This document shows, one piece after another, positions 7,044 through 16,936 of a DNA stretch of 64,000 nucleotides. The stretch's first letter is position 1. The number at the start of each line of letters is the position of its first letter. Source of the DNA: Paenibacillus sp. EZ-K15 (GTDB lineage: Bacteria; Bacillota; Bacilli; Paenibacillales; Paenibacillaceae); NCBI RefSeq assembly GCF_002573715.1, contig NZ_PDHM01000028.1:186001-250000 (forward strand). The letters are read 5' to 3'. The translations under genes were made by a program, and so were the position numbers. The notes below the pieces were generated by a model, which saw only the letters and a program-made list of their open reading frames with translations, was not told the origin of the DNA and did not search any database.

Positions 7044-8789
7044 GTGAAGAACCGCACCTTGTCCATGCGCTCCAAGCTCATCATCCTTTTTTCCGTGACC
7101 ATACTGGTCCCTGTCCTTATCATCGCTTACGTGATGCCTTCCTATTATACAAAGCTGATTACGTCGGAAACGGAGAAGCTGACCGAGTCGTCCCTTGTCG
7201 GGCTGACCAGCAACATCCAATATTATCTGGATGAGCTCGAACGGGTGACATCCATCCCCTATAACTACGACGAAGTCATGTATGCCCTGAAACTCAGATC
7301 CTCCGGCCTGTACCCGAAATCGGATCAATATACCCAATATAAGGCGGATTACGCCCTGTACAACACACTGCCAACCGTGCTCGAAAATATGCACAAGGAG
7401 ATTCTAGGTACCCTGCTGCTGCCATTCGACGGCTCCGTATTCTACAAAGATAGCCGCTCCACCCTCTACACCGCCCGTACCGATTACGACTACACGGGCC
7501 AGGATTGGTACATCGATGCGGTCAAGGCAGGCGGTAAAGCCACCTTCGTGAAAGTCCATGATCAGGATTATGTGAAGATGGACGGTCTCCAATCGGTCTT
7601 CTCCGTCGCCAGGCTCATTCGCGACATGGATACACGCAAACCGATTGCGGTCATCATGTCGGATGCCGATACCGTCGTCATCGACCGCATTGTGCGCCAA
7701 TTGATTACAAACGACTCGGTCGTTGTCATCACGGACAAGAATGGGCAGCTGGTCTATGCAAGCCAACAAATTCCCGAGGAAACCTTGAGCCAGCTCTCGG
7801 CAAGCGAGGTCAGATATCATAATCAGACGTACGTTAAAGTGTCGAAGACGATTGAATCCAGCTCGTGGATGGTGACCTCCCTGATCCCTCAAAGCCGATT
7901 TACGGAGAAGGTGCAGTGGATGCATAACGTCGGCATGATCTTTGCCGGCGGCGGTATGATCCTTACGCTGTTTCTGTTTCTTGCCTACTCCCGCAAGCTG
8001 CTCACTCCGTTTAGGGAGATGATTGGCGTGATGCGTCACGTGCAGCGCGGCGATATGTCCAAGCGGGTCGACATCCACGGCAAGGACGAGGTCGCGGAGC
8101 TGGGCGGCGCGCTGAACCGCATGATCGTCAGGCTGGACGAGATGGTCATCAGCGAATATCGTGCCAAACTCAAGCAGCAGGACGCGGAAATGCAGGCTCT
8201 GCAGGCACAGATCAACCCCCATTTCCTGTACAACACGTTGAATGGGTTTATCGGCCTGAACCGCAAAGGCGAGCAGCAGAAGCTCGACCGGGCCATCCGC
8301 TCGCTCAGCGGGCTGCTGCGCGACATCCTGTCGGCCGATATGTCGATCACGCTGGAAGCGGAATTCAACATTATCCGCAAATATGCGGAGCTGCAGTCCA
8401 TGCGCTTTGGAGACCGGCTGAACTTCTCCTTCTCGCTGGAGCCCTCGCTGGCTTCGCTGCGAATTCCCAAGCTGCTGCTGCAGCCGCTGGTTGAGAACTC
8501 CGTTGTGCATGGCGCCGAGCCATGCGCCCACCCGTGCCATGTCGAGATCAACGCCTACACGCGGATTGCAGACGGGAGGGCCCATGCCGTCATCCTTATC
8601 AAGGATAACGGCACCGGATTTGACCCTAAGAAGCTTGAACACAGCGATCGCGTCGGACTCCGCAATGCACAGGAACGGCTTGCGCTCATTCGAGACGGTC
8701 AGGCTTCACTTCATATCCAAAGTCAACCTGACCAGGGAACAACCATTACGATCACGATGGAACTGGAAGAGGAGGGGATTGCGCAATGA
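7044..8789 (+). CDS. YesM-type membrane sensor histidine kinase
   Basis: A 581-residue sensor when started at GTG 7044. GGAGG lies eight bases before this codon, and the ATG at 7029 would put the ribosome-binding site inside the gene. Domains in order: transmembrane helix (LIILFSVTILVPVLIIAYV), a roughly 250-residue extracellular Cache-like sensor, second helix near residues 290-310, HAMP (residues 310-360), His_kinase with phospho-acceptor in QINPHFLYNTLNGF, and a HATPase_c domain with VENSVVHGAEP and DNGTGFD. It overlaps the response regulator by four bases. It probably senses the sugar carried by the divergent transporter. Confidence 0.92.
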   Translation: MKNRTLSMRSKLIILFSVTILVPVLIIAYVMPSYYTKLITSETEKLTESSLVGLTSNIQYYLDELERVTSIPYNYDEVMYALKLRSSGLYPKSDQYTQYKADYALYNTLPTVLENMHKEILGTLLLPFDGSVFYKDSRSTLYTARTDYDYTGQDWYIDAVKAGGKATFVKVHDQDYVKMDGLQSVFSVARLIRDMDTRKPIAVIMSDADTVVIDRIVRQLITNDSVVVITDKNGQLVYASQQIPEETLSQLSASEVRYHNQTYVKVSKTIESSSWMVTSLIPQSRFTEKVQWMHNVGMIFAGGGMILTLFLFLAYSRKLLTPFREMIGVMRHVQRGDMSKRVDIHGKDEVAELGGALNRMIVRLDEMVISEYRAKLKQQDAEMQALQAQINPHFLYNTLNGFIGLNRKGEQQKLDRAIRSLSGLLRDILSADMSITLEAEFNIIRKYAELQSMRFGDRLNFSFSLEPSLASLRIPKLLLQPLVENSVVHGAEPCAHPCHVEINAYTRIADGRAHAVILIKDNGTGFDPKKLEHSDRVGLRNAQERLALIRDGQASLHIQSQPDQGTTITITMELEEEGIAQ

Positions 8790-10294
8790 AGATTATCGTA
8801 GCGGATGATGAAATGCTGGCAAGAGAGACGCTGATCCTGATTCTGGAGGACATTCGGCCAGGTCTGGACGTGACGGAGGCCAAGAACGGCCTGGAGCTGG
8901 TACAGCAGGCGTCAGAGCTGAGGCCCGACATCATATTCGTCGATATCCGGATGCCTGGCAAGAGCGGACTTGAAGCGATGGAAGAGGCACTCCCTCATAC
9001 CCCCCATGCACAGTGGATCATCATGACCGGTTTTGCAGAATTTGACTATGCCCGTCAAGCCCTGAAGTTGGGTGCTCTGGATTACCTCCTGAAACCAATC
9101 GAGCCCTCCGATGTGGAACGAATCGTGCAGCGTGCTGCCGCCCGGATCGGGCAGGACGCGAAATCGCTCAGCCGCGAGTTTGAATCGGTGGTCACATCGC
9201 TATGGCATAACCCGATCATGCAGACCGGACCGGAACACAAGACAACTGAACGGGAAGGCCAATGGACGGGCATGCTGCTCTATGAAACGCGGCCCGTCGA
9301 TGGCAATGATGCTCGACCCGAACAAACCGGACTTCTGCCGCAAGCTGCACGCCAGGTCATCGCCGACCACAACTCCAAGGAGCTGCTTCTGGCCCTGATC
9401 GGACTGGAGCGAGGCGAATATGCACTGATTGGAAAAGCGCTCACTTCCCCAGCGGAAGCAAACTTGCGACGCTTACCCAAGCTGCTTCACGACATGCTGA
9501 ACAGCCGTTCTCCTGAACATCCCCGGAGCCGTCCGGCAGCCGTGCTGGAATCGGGAACCTATGATTCGTTCGAACCGCTGCGGAATGAAATGCTGGAGAT
9601 GCGTTCCCTTTCCTACCTGCGTAGCGTCGCAGACGATGGGAAGCCCCTGCTTCTCGCCGATATGCGGCGGCTGGCAAAAGATCCGGTGACTGCCCGGTTT
9701 GGTACAACTGCGGTCCAGCTCGTTAGAGCATATGCCGAGGGAGATTATACCGCCTTTATGACCTGCGGTGATAAACTTAGGATGCTGTGGGCCGATGAAC
9801 GGGAAGCCGCGCGTAAACTTCAATCCAGACTGCTGGCTTTTCTGGCAGGCAGCCTGGCCAAGGAAACGCCGACACCGATGTTTGAGGGGTTTGATCCATG
9901 GTTAGAACAGCTTTATGAAGAAACAGGGACCCGGCTGCTCCGCAAAAAATCCGAGGGTGACCCCACAGCCAAAGAATGGTTTGAAGAGGTCGTCCTTTAT
10001 TTGGAGGCGCATTTTTGCGGTGATATTACCGTTTCCGCCGTGGCCGAGCGGTTCGAGGTTTCACCGAACCACCTCAGCACCCTTTTTCATAAACGAATGG
10101 GGGTAACCTTTAGCCAATACGTAACCCGGCTGCGGATGATGAAAGCGAAGGAACTCCTGTCTATCCCCGGCATGAAGGTCAATGAGGCAGCAGAGCAAGT
10201 CGGATATTACAGCACCCGGCATTTTACGAATCTGTTCAGGGAATATGTCGGCTGTTATCCCTCTGAGTTTGGCAAGCTGCTGAAACCTAAATGA
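8786..10294 (+). CDS. YesN-type response regulator with AraC DNA-binding domain
   Basis: A 502-residue protein. The receiver domain (1-120) has the acidic pocket ADDEM, phospho-acceptor Asp53 in FVDIRMPG, and the conserved lysine in LLKPIEP. The middle region (about 130-390) is the variable linker of YesN proteins. The AraC HTH (about 400-500) shows TVSAVAERFEVSPNHLSTLF and the closing GYYSTRHFTNLFREYVGCYPSEF. It is translationally coupled to the kinase. The expected target is the divergent importer promoter. Confidence 0.92.
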   Translation: MKIIVADDEMLARETLILILEDIRPGLDVTEAKNGLELVQQASELRPDIIFVDIRMPGKSGLEAMEEALPHTPHAQWIIMTGFAEFDYARQALKLGALDYLLKPIEPSDVERIVQRAAARIGQDAKSLSREFESVVTSLWHNPIMQTGPEHKTTEREGQWTGMLLYETRPVDGNDARPEQTGLLPQAARQVIADHNSKELLLALIGLERGEYALIGKALTSPAEANLRRLPKLLHDMLNSRSPEHPRSRPAAVLESGTYDSFEPLRNEMLEMRSLSYLRSVADDGKPLLLADMRRLAKDPVTARFGTTAVQLVRAYAEGDYTAFMTCGDKLRMLWADEREAARKLQSRLLAFLAGSLAKETPTPMFEGFDPWLEQLYEETGTRLLRKKSEGDPTAKEWFEEVVLYLEAHFCGDITVSAVAERFEVSPNHLSTLFHKRMGVTFSQYVTRLRMMKAKELLSIPGMKVNEAAEQVGYYSTRHFTNLFREYVGCYPSEFGKLLKPK

Positions 10295-10320
10295 TAAGCT
10301 TCGCTATTTTCTCCACATCA

Positions 10321-10366
10321 ACCCGCACAACAATTCGAACAGATCCAGCATATGGCGCGGGTTTTT
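10321..10366 (+). terminator. Possible terminator after the kinase/regulator pair
   Basis: ACCCGC and GCGGGT pair across a 30-base loop and are followed by TTTT. The stem is short, so the call is weak, but it is the only candidate downstream of the regulator. Confidence 0.4.
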
Positions 10367-10474
10367 GCCTGTCAGCTGCTTGATCCGGTTTAAGCGGTAG
10401 TTCAGGGGACAATTACACAATCCTGCTTCACTGTTATCCCCTGCCTCTCCTTCATCATTTTTATGTATGCTGTG

Positions 10475-11924
10475 TCATCCCGGCTCGCGGGTACGAATCT
10501 CATTAGGGGCCACATGGGCAATGGCCTGCATCGTCTCGAATTGGCCGCTTGAGCCGACTTTACCGGATAGCAGGGTACCGAGAATGCCGCCCGCGAAGCC
10601 AATCGGAATGGACACGATGCCCGGATGTTTGAGCGGGAAGATCGCTTCCGCCCGGATCCAGCCGGCCCCGGGATCCATCACGTTAGGCCCCACGGCCATG
10701 AGCAGCAAGGAGGATACCAATCCGGCCGCAATGCTCGACATGGCCCCATACGTATTAAATCTCCGCCAAAATAGCGTGAACAGCAGCACCGGCAGATTAG
10801 CCGAGGCCGCAACCGCGAACGCAAACGAAACGAGGAATGCCACGTTCAGCTTCTGCGCGCCGAGGGCGAGCACAATCGAAGCGGTGCCAACCACGATGGC
10901 CGAAAGCTTAGCCACTCTCATCTGCTGTGCCTCGGTCGCCCGTCCTCTGCGGAAAATGCTGCTGTAGACGTCATGAGCAAATGCGGAGGATGCCGTCAGC
11001 ACAAGCCCCGAGATCACGGCCAATATGGTTGCGAAGGCAACAGCCGATACAAAGGCCATTAAGAATTCGCCACCCAATGCGCTTGCGAGCAGCGGCGCCG
11101 CCAGCTCAACCCGCTCCGACAAAACGGACCAATCGACGAAGGCAGCCGCCCCAAAACCAAGAAAAATGGTCATGGCATAAAAGATGCCGATCGTAAACGT
11201 TGCCGTTTTTACCGAAGAACGGACCGTACGCGGGTCTCTTACCGTGTAGAAACGCGCAATAATATGCGGAAGTCCCGCTGTCCCTAACACCAGCGCCATA
11301 TTAAACGACAGCATGTCCAGCGGGTGGTCGAACATGTTACCCGCCATCAGAAACCGCTCCTGCAATGGGGTCGCCCGCTTCATGGATTCGAATAAGCCGA
11401 GCAAGCATGCCGCCGAACGTGACGTAGACGGTCATTAAGCCTCCGACCAGCACGATGGCAAGCGACGTTTCCAGCCCGAACAGCAAATGGACGAGCCACC
11501 CGGCACCAACGAGCTGGGCAATCATGTAGAAGACGGTGATCATCATGTTGTTGACGGCGATACATCCGCGCAGCCGTTTCTCGCTGAACCGCACCGCCAC
11601 CGCATCCGCCATCGTGTACCTTCCCAGGTTATGAAGCGGTTCGGCTATGATGTACTGCACGATCACATAGGAGGCGAGGAAGCCGATCGAATAGAAAAAG
11701 CCGTCGAAGCCGTACACAGCAATGGAGCCCGCGATGCCAAGGAAGGACGCCGCGCTCATATAGTCACCGGAAATGGCCAAGCCGTTTTGCAGCCCGCTCA
11801 GGCGATTGCCCGCTGCATAGAAATCATTCGTGCTTGTTGTCCGCTTGGCGGCATAATACGTAATCATTAACGTGCCGACCACAATCGCCAGAAAAAAAAC
11901 GATGCCGGATATGTTCATTTGCAT
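10475..11924 (-). pseudogene. Sodium/solute symporter (ActP-like), inactivated by internal deletion
   Basis: Two reading frames together reproduce the neighbouring intact symporter. The N-terminal part (11924 down to about 11400) matches its residues 1-168, ending YVTFGGM. The C-terminal part resumes in another frame at LGLFESMKRATPLQE, matching residue 202 onward to a normal C-terminus. About 32 codons, corresponding to residues 169-200 of the neighbour, are missing. The junction near 11400 is short by about 95 bases, which shifts the frame. The loss removes a membrane helix as well as the frame, so no functional transporter is expected. It lies directly downstream of the intact operon's terminator and has no DUF485 partner. 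It looks like a decayed tandem duplicate. Confidence 0.85.
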
Positions 11925-11987
11925 GCCTCCTTCCGCTTCAGCCTGAAAGTCCAGTCCTGTTATTCCTTTATTTTACGATAAAATGAC

Positions 11988-12037
11988 AAAAAAAGGGCGA
12001 TCCCCTGTGCTGCTAAGCAGCTGGATACACCCTTTTG
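11988..12037 (-). terminator. Terminator of the DUF485-symporter operon
   Basis: AAAAGGG pairs with CCCTTTT around an inner CTGCTTAGCAG hairpin, and the minus strand ends in seven T. It separates the intact symporter from the broken copy. Confidence 0.8.
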
Positions 12038-12058
12038 GGTCAATGAATTGAATCCGGA

Positions 12059-13570
12059 TTACGCGCCCGTATTGGCCTTGACCAGCACTTCGGCATACTT
12101 CGCTTCATCCTTGGAAGAGGATAACAGCGTCCCGATATAAGCTGCCACGAAGCCAAGCGGAATGGAGATAATGCCCGGGTTGCTCATCGGGAAGATCGGA
12201 TCGCCAATCAAAATCGCTTTGCCGGCCGGATCCCATATATTCGGACTAAGCGCCACAAGAATCACCGTGCTGATCAATCCTGTCAGCATCCCGGTAACCG
12301 CGCCTGTCGTATTAAACCTCTTCCAGAACACCGTGAACAGGATGACAGGCAAATTTGCGCTGGCCGCAACGGCGAAGGCGAGCGAGACAAGGAATGCCAC
12401 GTTCATCTTCTGAGCGAACAATGCGAGCAGAATGGAGACAATGGATACGCCAATCGATGCGTACCGTGCCATCTTCAGCTGCTCCTTCTCCGACGATTCG
12501 CCGCGGCGCACGATTTGGCCGTAGAAATCATGGGCGAAAGCTGATGCAGCGGACAGCACAAGCCCCGTCACCACCGCGAGGATCGTCGCGAACGCAACCG
12601 CCGAGATGAGCGCGAACAGGAAGTCGCCGCCAATCGCTTTGGCCAGGAGCGGCGCAGCCATGTTGCCCGCTTTATCGACCGCGGTAATATCCGCCGCGCC
12701 TACGAAGGCGGCAGCCCCGAAACCAAGAAAGATCGTCATGACATAGAAGATGCCGATAATCCAGGTAGCGTATACCACGGAGCTGCGCGCCGTCTTGGCA
12801 TCCTTAACGGTAAAGAAACGGGTCAAAATATGCGGCAGACCTGCCGTGCCGAGTACGAGGGCAAGGTTGAGCGACAGCGTCTCCAGCGGGATTTTGTATT
12901 TATTCCCCGGGTTCAGGAATGCCTCCTGCAGCGGGGTGGCCGTCTTCATATGGTGGAACATCTGGGTCAGGCTGAAATCGAATTTGGCGAATACGATCAG
13001 CGAGATGATGAACGTGCCAGCCATGAGCAGTATAGCTTTCGAGATTTGAACCCAGCTCGTGGCGTGCATGCCGCCGAAGACAACATAGATGGTCATGAGC
13101 ACGCCGACAATCAGCACGGACGTGACATAGTCCAGTCCCAGCAAAAGCTTAATCAGCGCACCTGCTCCAACCAGCTGCGCGATCATGTAGAAGATGGAGA
13201 TGGAAATCGTGTTCAGCGCTGCAACGCCGCGCACTTTCTTGTCTGAGAAACGAGCGGCAATCATATCCGCCACCGTATACTTCCCGAGATTCCGAAGCGG
13301 CTCGGCAACAAGGTACAGCACCACCAGGTAAGCCACGAGAAAACCGATGCTATAGAAGAAGCCGTCAAAGCCAACTAACGCGATCGAGCCTGCGATGCCA
13401 AGGAAGGAGGCAGCAGACATATAGTCGCCGGCAATGGCTGTCCCATTCTGCCAGCCCTTGAGCCCTCCGCCTGCCGTATAGAAGTCGCTGGTGTTGGTTG
13501 TTTTCTTGGCAGCGTAATACGTTATGATCAGCGTGAGAAATACAATTCCGCAAAACAACGCGATAGCCAT
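12059..13570 (-). CDS. Sodium/solute symporter, ActP/MctC-like monocarboxylate transporter
   Basis: A 503-residue member of the SSS family with about 13 membrane helices. Signatures are GDYMSAASFLGIAG near residue 48, FYSIGFLVAYL, YTVADMIAARFS, the GLPHILTRFFTVKDAKTAR segment, and FALISAVAFATILAVVTGL. These fit the ActP acetate/glycolate branch and its Gram-positive relatives carrying acetate, propionate or pyruvate with sodium. The ATG at 13570 lies just after the DUF485 gene (six bases). A cre site precedes the operon and a LytS/LytT pair lies upstream, so the gene is probably repressed by glucose and switched on by an extracellular carboxylate signal. The exact substrate is inferred. Confidence 0.88.
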   Translation of the reverse strand: MAIALFCGIVFLTLIITYYAAKKTTNTSDFYTAGGGLKGWQNGTAIAGDYMSAASFLGIAGSIALVGFDGFFYSIGFLVAYLVVLYLVAEPLRNLGKYTVADMIAARFSDKKVRGVAALNTISISIFYMIAQLVGAGALIKLLLGLDYVTSVLIVGVLMTIYVVFGGMHATSWVQISKAILLMAGTFIISLIVFAKFDFSLTQMFHHMKTATPLQEAFLNPGNKYKIPLETLSLNLALVLGTAGLPHILTRFFTVKDAKTARSSVVYATWIIGIFYVMTIFLGFGAAAFVGAADITAVDKAGNMAAPLLAKAIGGDFLFALISAVAFATILAVVTGLVLSAASAFAHDFYGQIVRRGESSEKEQLKMARYASIGVSIVSILLALFAQKMNVAFLVSLAFAVAASANLPVILFTVFWKRFNTTGAVTGMLTGLISTVILVALSPNIWDPAGKAILIGDPIFPMSNPGIISIPLGFVAAYIGTLLSSSKDEAKYAEVLVKANTGA

Positions 13571-13576
13571 AGTCGA

Positions 13577-13876
13577 TTACGCCCCCATATCCTTTTTAAT
13601 ATCGTCTACCATACGGTCAAACTGGGCCGCCTTGCGGGAGTACAGGATGCACAAGACCCATGTCATGATGAACTGCGCGAATGCAAATACCCATGCCCAC
13701 GTGATCGGGCCAATCGCCGGGTGGTTCAACACGTCGGTGTACGAAGTAAGAATCGGCAGTGCAAAGTAAAACAGAAGAAAAAAGACGGTCATCGGAATAA
13801 TGAACCGTTTCTTGCGGGAGAGCAGCGTTTTGAATTTTTCAGAATGCCATACTTCGGTATAGCTTTTTTCTTCCAT
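13577..13876 (-). CDS. DUF485 membrane protein (YjcH-like symporter partner)
   Basis: A 99-residue inner-membrane protein with two helices (IIPMTVFFLLFYFALPILT and a second ending in AQFIMTWVLCILYS) and a charged C-terminus. DUF485 genes regularly precede ActP-type symporters, as yjcH precedes actP in E. coli. ATG 13876 is preferred over ATG 13891 because GGAGGG lies seven bases upstream of it, inside the longer version. It is co-transcribed with the symporter gene. Confidence 0.88.
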   Translation of the reverse strand: MEEKSYTEVWHSEKFKTLLSRKKRFIIPMTVFFLLFYFALPILTSYTDVLNHPAIGPITWAWVFAFAQFIMTWVLCILYSRKAAQFDRMVDDIKKDMGA

Positions 13877-13925
13877 TGCCTTTCCCTCCATTAACGATCA
13901 AGGATTCTATTGCGTCTCCCATATA

Positions 13926-13939
13926 TGAAAGCGCTTTAG
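13926..13939 (-). promoter_or_regulatory. CcpA cre site upstream of the symporter operon
   Basis: TGAAAGCGCTTTAG closely matches the cre consensus and its core GAAAGCGCTTT is palindromic. It lies 50 bases upstream of the DUF485 start, where CcpA would block transcription under glucose. Confidence 0.7.
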
Positions 13940-14063
13940 AATGATTATATACAGGAGGATTGTCTGCGACCACAGCTCCTGCGCGAAACGTCCGATAGGG
14001 TGCGCGAAAAGGCGGATATGCCGCCTGAACCGGGAGACAACCACCGTCCTCACGCGCTTCTCC

Positions 14064-14861
14064 CTACGCCTCTCTAAGCAACCGGAACAAATCCCGGGCG
14101 GCTTCCCGCGACAAGGGAATCATCGTCCGCTGCTCATCCTTTAGCACAATATTGTAAGCGCCGTTCTGCCAAGGGGACAGCTCCGCAATCCGGTTCACGT
14201 TAACCAGGTAACTGCGATGAGGACGAAAGAACGAGTAACCCGCCAGCTTCTCCTCCAGCTCCTGCAGCGTGCTTTTGCTCGTAATCCGCTGGCCTTCCGC
14301 CGTCCATATGCGGATGACCCGCTCCTCGCGCACCGCGTACAGTATCGCCTCGGGATCGACGAGCACATGCTTGTCCCCATCATCGAATAGCAGCTTGCCA
14401 CGCATACTGCGGGCAGCAGCCTCAGTGGATGGATACGGAGCTATCTGGGGGGCGACATCATAAGCTTCCTGCTTTGGGGAGACTTGCCCTTCATGAACCC
14501 TGCTGCGAATTCGCTGCAGGGTTTCCTTTAATCGCATATGGCTGTAAGGCTTCAGCAGATAATCAATCGCATTCAGACCAAACGCCTCGACAGCATACTC
14601 GTCATAGGCTGTCGTAAAGACAATCAAGGGCGAGATCGGGGAGGCCTTCAGCATCCGCGCAGCCTGCAAACCTTCCAGCTCCGGCATATGAACGTCGAGA
14701 AAGACGACATCCGGCTGCCGTAAGGGAACCAGCTCGAGCAGCTCCCGGCCGTTCGTGGCATAAGGAAGCAGCTCGATATCAGGCTCCTGTTCCAACAGGT
14801 AAGCCAGCTCCTCCCTTGCCAATCGTTCGTCTTCCGCTATCATCGTTTTAATTCGCTTCAC
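14064..14861 (-). CDS. LytT-type response regulator (LytTR DNA-binding domain)
   Basis: A 265-residue regulator when started at GTG 14861, which has GGAG eight bases upstream. The frame is open further but that would overlap the kinase by nearly 80 bases. The receiver domain carries AEDERLAREE, phospho-acceptor Asp56 in VVFLDVHMPE, and the lysine in YLLKPYSH. The C-terminal LytTR domain begins near residue 155 and shows KSTLQELEEKLAGYSFFRPHR and SYLVNVNRIAEL. It overlaps the kinase gene by 14 bases. In Bacillus and E. coli, LytS/LytT-like pairs control pyruvate and carboxylate uptake genes. The symporter next door is the natural target. Confidence 0.92.
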   Translation of the reverse strand: MKRIKTMIAEDERLAREELAYLLEQEPDIELLPYATNGRELLELVPLRQPDVVFLDVHMPELEGLQAARMLKASPISPLIVFTTAYDEYAVEAFGLNAIDYLLKPYSHMRLKETLQRIRSRVHEGQVSPKQEAYDVAPQIAPYPSTEAAARSMRGKLLFDDGDKHVLVDPEAILYAVREERVIRIWTAEGQRITSKSTLQELEEKLAGYSFFRPHRSYLVNVNRIAELSPWQNGAYNIVLKDEQRTMIPLSREAARDLFRLLREA

Positions 14862-16620
14862 GGTACCGGCTCCCTTCCGATAGACTGCAGGGGATGCTGA
14901 AGGATATGCTGCATCCGCCCTCTGCAAGATTCTCTACGATGAGTCTGGCTTCCTTACCAAACATGCTGATTAAACGCTGGTTGATATTGTAAATGCCGTT
15001 CCCCGTACCCTCGCTGCCGATGATCGGTTGTTCGCCGAGGCTGTCCAGCACCTCAGGGGAGATACCTGCCCCGTTGTCCCGCAGCTGTACAACCGCCATA
15101 TCGCCCGCCCGCTTTAGGGTCAACTGGATGATGCCCCCGCTCGCTTTATCGCGCAAGCCGTGCTTAATGCTGTTCTCCACCAGCATTTGCAGCGTTGCAG
15201 GCGGAATCATAAGCTCGTCCAGCACCGGATCCAGCTGGCATTCAAACGTGAACTGATCCTCAAACCGGATTTGAATAATGTCCAAATAGGCATTCAACAG
15301 CTCCATTTCCTCACGAATGGTCGTTCTGCGGGAGGCCATGACTTTGACGTTCAAGCGCATGAACGCCCCCAGCTGCATCGTGGCATGTCTTGCCAGCAGC
15401 GGATCGCTCCGGATCAACGAATGGATCGCATTGAGCGTATTGAACAGAAAATGCGGATTGATCTGCGCCTGCAGAAGCTTAAGCTCCGCCTCTTTCATTA
15501 AATGGCTCATCTTCTCGTGGGCCGTGGCCCCGAGCTGATAGGAAATCAGCTGTCCAAGCCCTTGGGCCATCACCAGCTCAACGCGCCGAATATCCTGCGG
15601 CCGCTTGAAGTAGAAATGAATGACGCCTACGATTTCGTGACCCTCTATCATCGGGACAAGAATGGCGGCTCCGAGCGCCGGATGACGGGGCTGAATATCT
15701 TCCGCATTCTCTATGATCCGAAGCTCGCCGGTCGCAATGACATTCTTGGTCAAGTCGGATGTGATCTCTTCTCCGGGATCAATGGTACGGCTGGCGGCAC
15801 CGGCATGGGCCAGGAACCGCTCCGTATCCGTAATGGCGACTGCCGTTGTTTTCAGCTCGCGCAGCAGCAAGGTGGCCACGGCCTGTGCCGTACGGTACGT
15901 CAAGCCCTGCTTCAGATGCGGCAGCGCCGCTTCCGCGATATGGAATGCCTTCTCCGTCTCGTAAGCGGCTGCCCGCTCTTCCTCGGTGAGCGCAACCCGC
16001 AGCATCGTCGTGAAGATCGCAATGGAAATGCTGTTGGTCAGCACCATCGGCAGACCGATCAGGTTGACCAGCTCAACCGCGCGGTCCGGCTCATCTGAAC
16101 AGATCAAAATAACCCCCATGTGCAAGATCGGGGCGAACATCCCCACGAATAACGCTTTTGCCGGCGAGATAACCCGCTCCTGCGAGAAGAATCGGGCCAC
16201 GCCCCCGGCCAGGGCACCCGTAAGCGGTACGGCGATAGCTCCTGCCAGCCCCGTGTAGCCCCCAATATACAGCAGATGGGCTCCCGCCAAAAGCCCGCCC
16301 CCGATGCCAACGCGGGGCCCGCCGATCAGCCCGCCAATTACAACGCCGACCAGAGCGGAATGGGCCAGGGCCTGCTCCTCCGTCAGCTGCATCAGCCAGA
16401 AGGAGGAGCTCGACTCGCCATTCTCCACCACAACGCCTGCATACGCCCCGAGGATGCCGAAGAGGCCAAACAGACAGGAATAGATGAACATTCGCGTGCC
16501 AGACATCTCTTTGCGGTCCAGCAATTGGCGGAACAACGGAATTCTCGTCAGTATAAACGTCAGGATGAGCAGCATGCCCATCCGTTCGAACAGATGCAGC
16601 GTCAACTCCTGCATGGACAT
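14848..16620 (-). CDS. LytS-type sensor histidine kinase
   Basis: A 590-residue sensor. The N-terminal 5TM-5TMR_LYT domain (about 1-170) contains several membrane helices, including the glycine-rich VGVVIGGLIGGPRVGIGGGL. A GAF-like domain (about 215-360) follows with TAVAITDTERFLAHAG. The phospho-acceptor histidine is in AQINPHFLFNTLNAIHSL, and the ATPase domain has MLVENSIKHGL and LRDNGAGI. It belongs with LytS, YpdA and BtsS, which bind pyruvate-like ligands or membrane signals. It precedes and overlaps its regulator gene. Control of the symporter operon is inferred from context. Confidence 0.92.
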   Translation of the reverse strand: MSMQELTLHLFERMGMLLILTFILTRIPLFRQLLDRKEMSGTRMFIYSCLFGLFGILGAYAGVVVENGESSSSFWLMQLTEEQALAHSALVGVVIGGLIGGPRVGIGGGLLAGAHLLYIGGYTGLAGAIAVPLTGALAGGVARFFSQERVISPAKALFVGMFAPILHMGVILICSDEPDRAVELVNLIGLPMVLTNSISIAIFTTMLRVALTEEERAAAYETEKAFHIAEAALPHLKQGLTYRTAQAVATLLLRELKTTAVAITDTERFLAHAGAASRTIDPGEEITSDLTKNVIATGELRIIENAEDIQPRHPALGAAILVPMIEGHEIVGVIHFYFKRPQDIRRVELVMAQGLGQLISYQLGATAHEKMSHLMKEAELKLLQAQINPHFLFNTLNAIHSLIRSDPLLARHATMQLGAFMRLNVKVMASRRTTIREEMELLNAYLDIIQIRFEDQFTFECQLDPVLDELMIPPATLQMLVENSIKHGLRDKASGGIIQLTLKRAGDMAVVQLRDNGAGISPEVLDSLGEQPIIGSEGTGNGIYNINQRLISMFGKEARLIVENLAEGGCSISFSIPCSLSEGSRYREAN

Positions 16621-16814
16621 CCCTCTTCTTTGGTAGACTAGGAATCTTCAACTGTCGGTCAGTAGACGGTATCGATAGATAGGATAGATGTGAATGCGGT
16701 TTCATTTCATGCAGTAAAGATTATATAGTACAGCGAGGATTTGGACAATAAAAAGGAATAACATGAAACTTATGTAAAAATATTCACGCAGGGGACATAC
16801 CCTTCAGTGCACTC

Positions 16815-16854
16815 AAAAAAACCGTATCCCCCCGCAGTTAAGCGAAAGATACGG
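16815..16854 (-). terminator. Terminator of the ThrE-type exporter operon
   Basis: CCGTATC pairs with GATACGG and the minus strand runs into seven T. It lies about 80 bases past the exporter genes. The remaining sequence between 16621 and 16932 shows no gene. Confidence 0.75.
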
Positions 16855-16907
16855 CCAGTAAGCAGCTGCAAGCCAAAGCAGCCGAACATATCCCCTTATT
16901 CTAATGT

Positions 16908-16936
16908 GTAAGGTCTCTCTGATCGCGAGACCTTAC
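16908..16936. other. Perfect hairpin over the stop of the small exporter gene
   Basis: GTAAGGTCTC and GAGACCTTAC form a 10-bp stem with a 9-base loop. The stem overlaps the stop codon at 16933. There is no adjoining T run, so it is more likely an mRNA-end stabiliser than a terminator. Confidence 0.5.

Noticed and set aside
7404..8642. Long minus-strand frame opposite the first YesM-type kinase
   Set aside because: It is a shadow of the kinase in GC-rich coding sequence, with no family resemblance and no promoter or ribosome-binding site.
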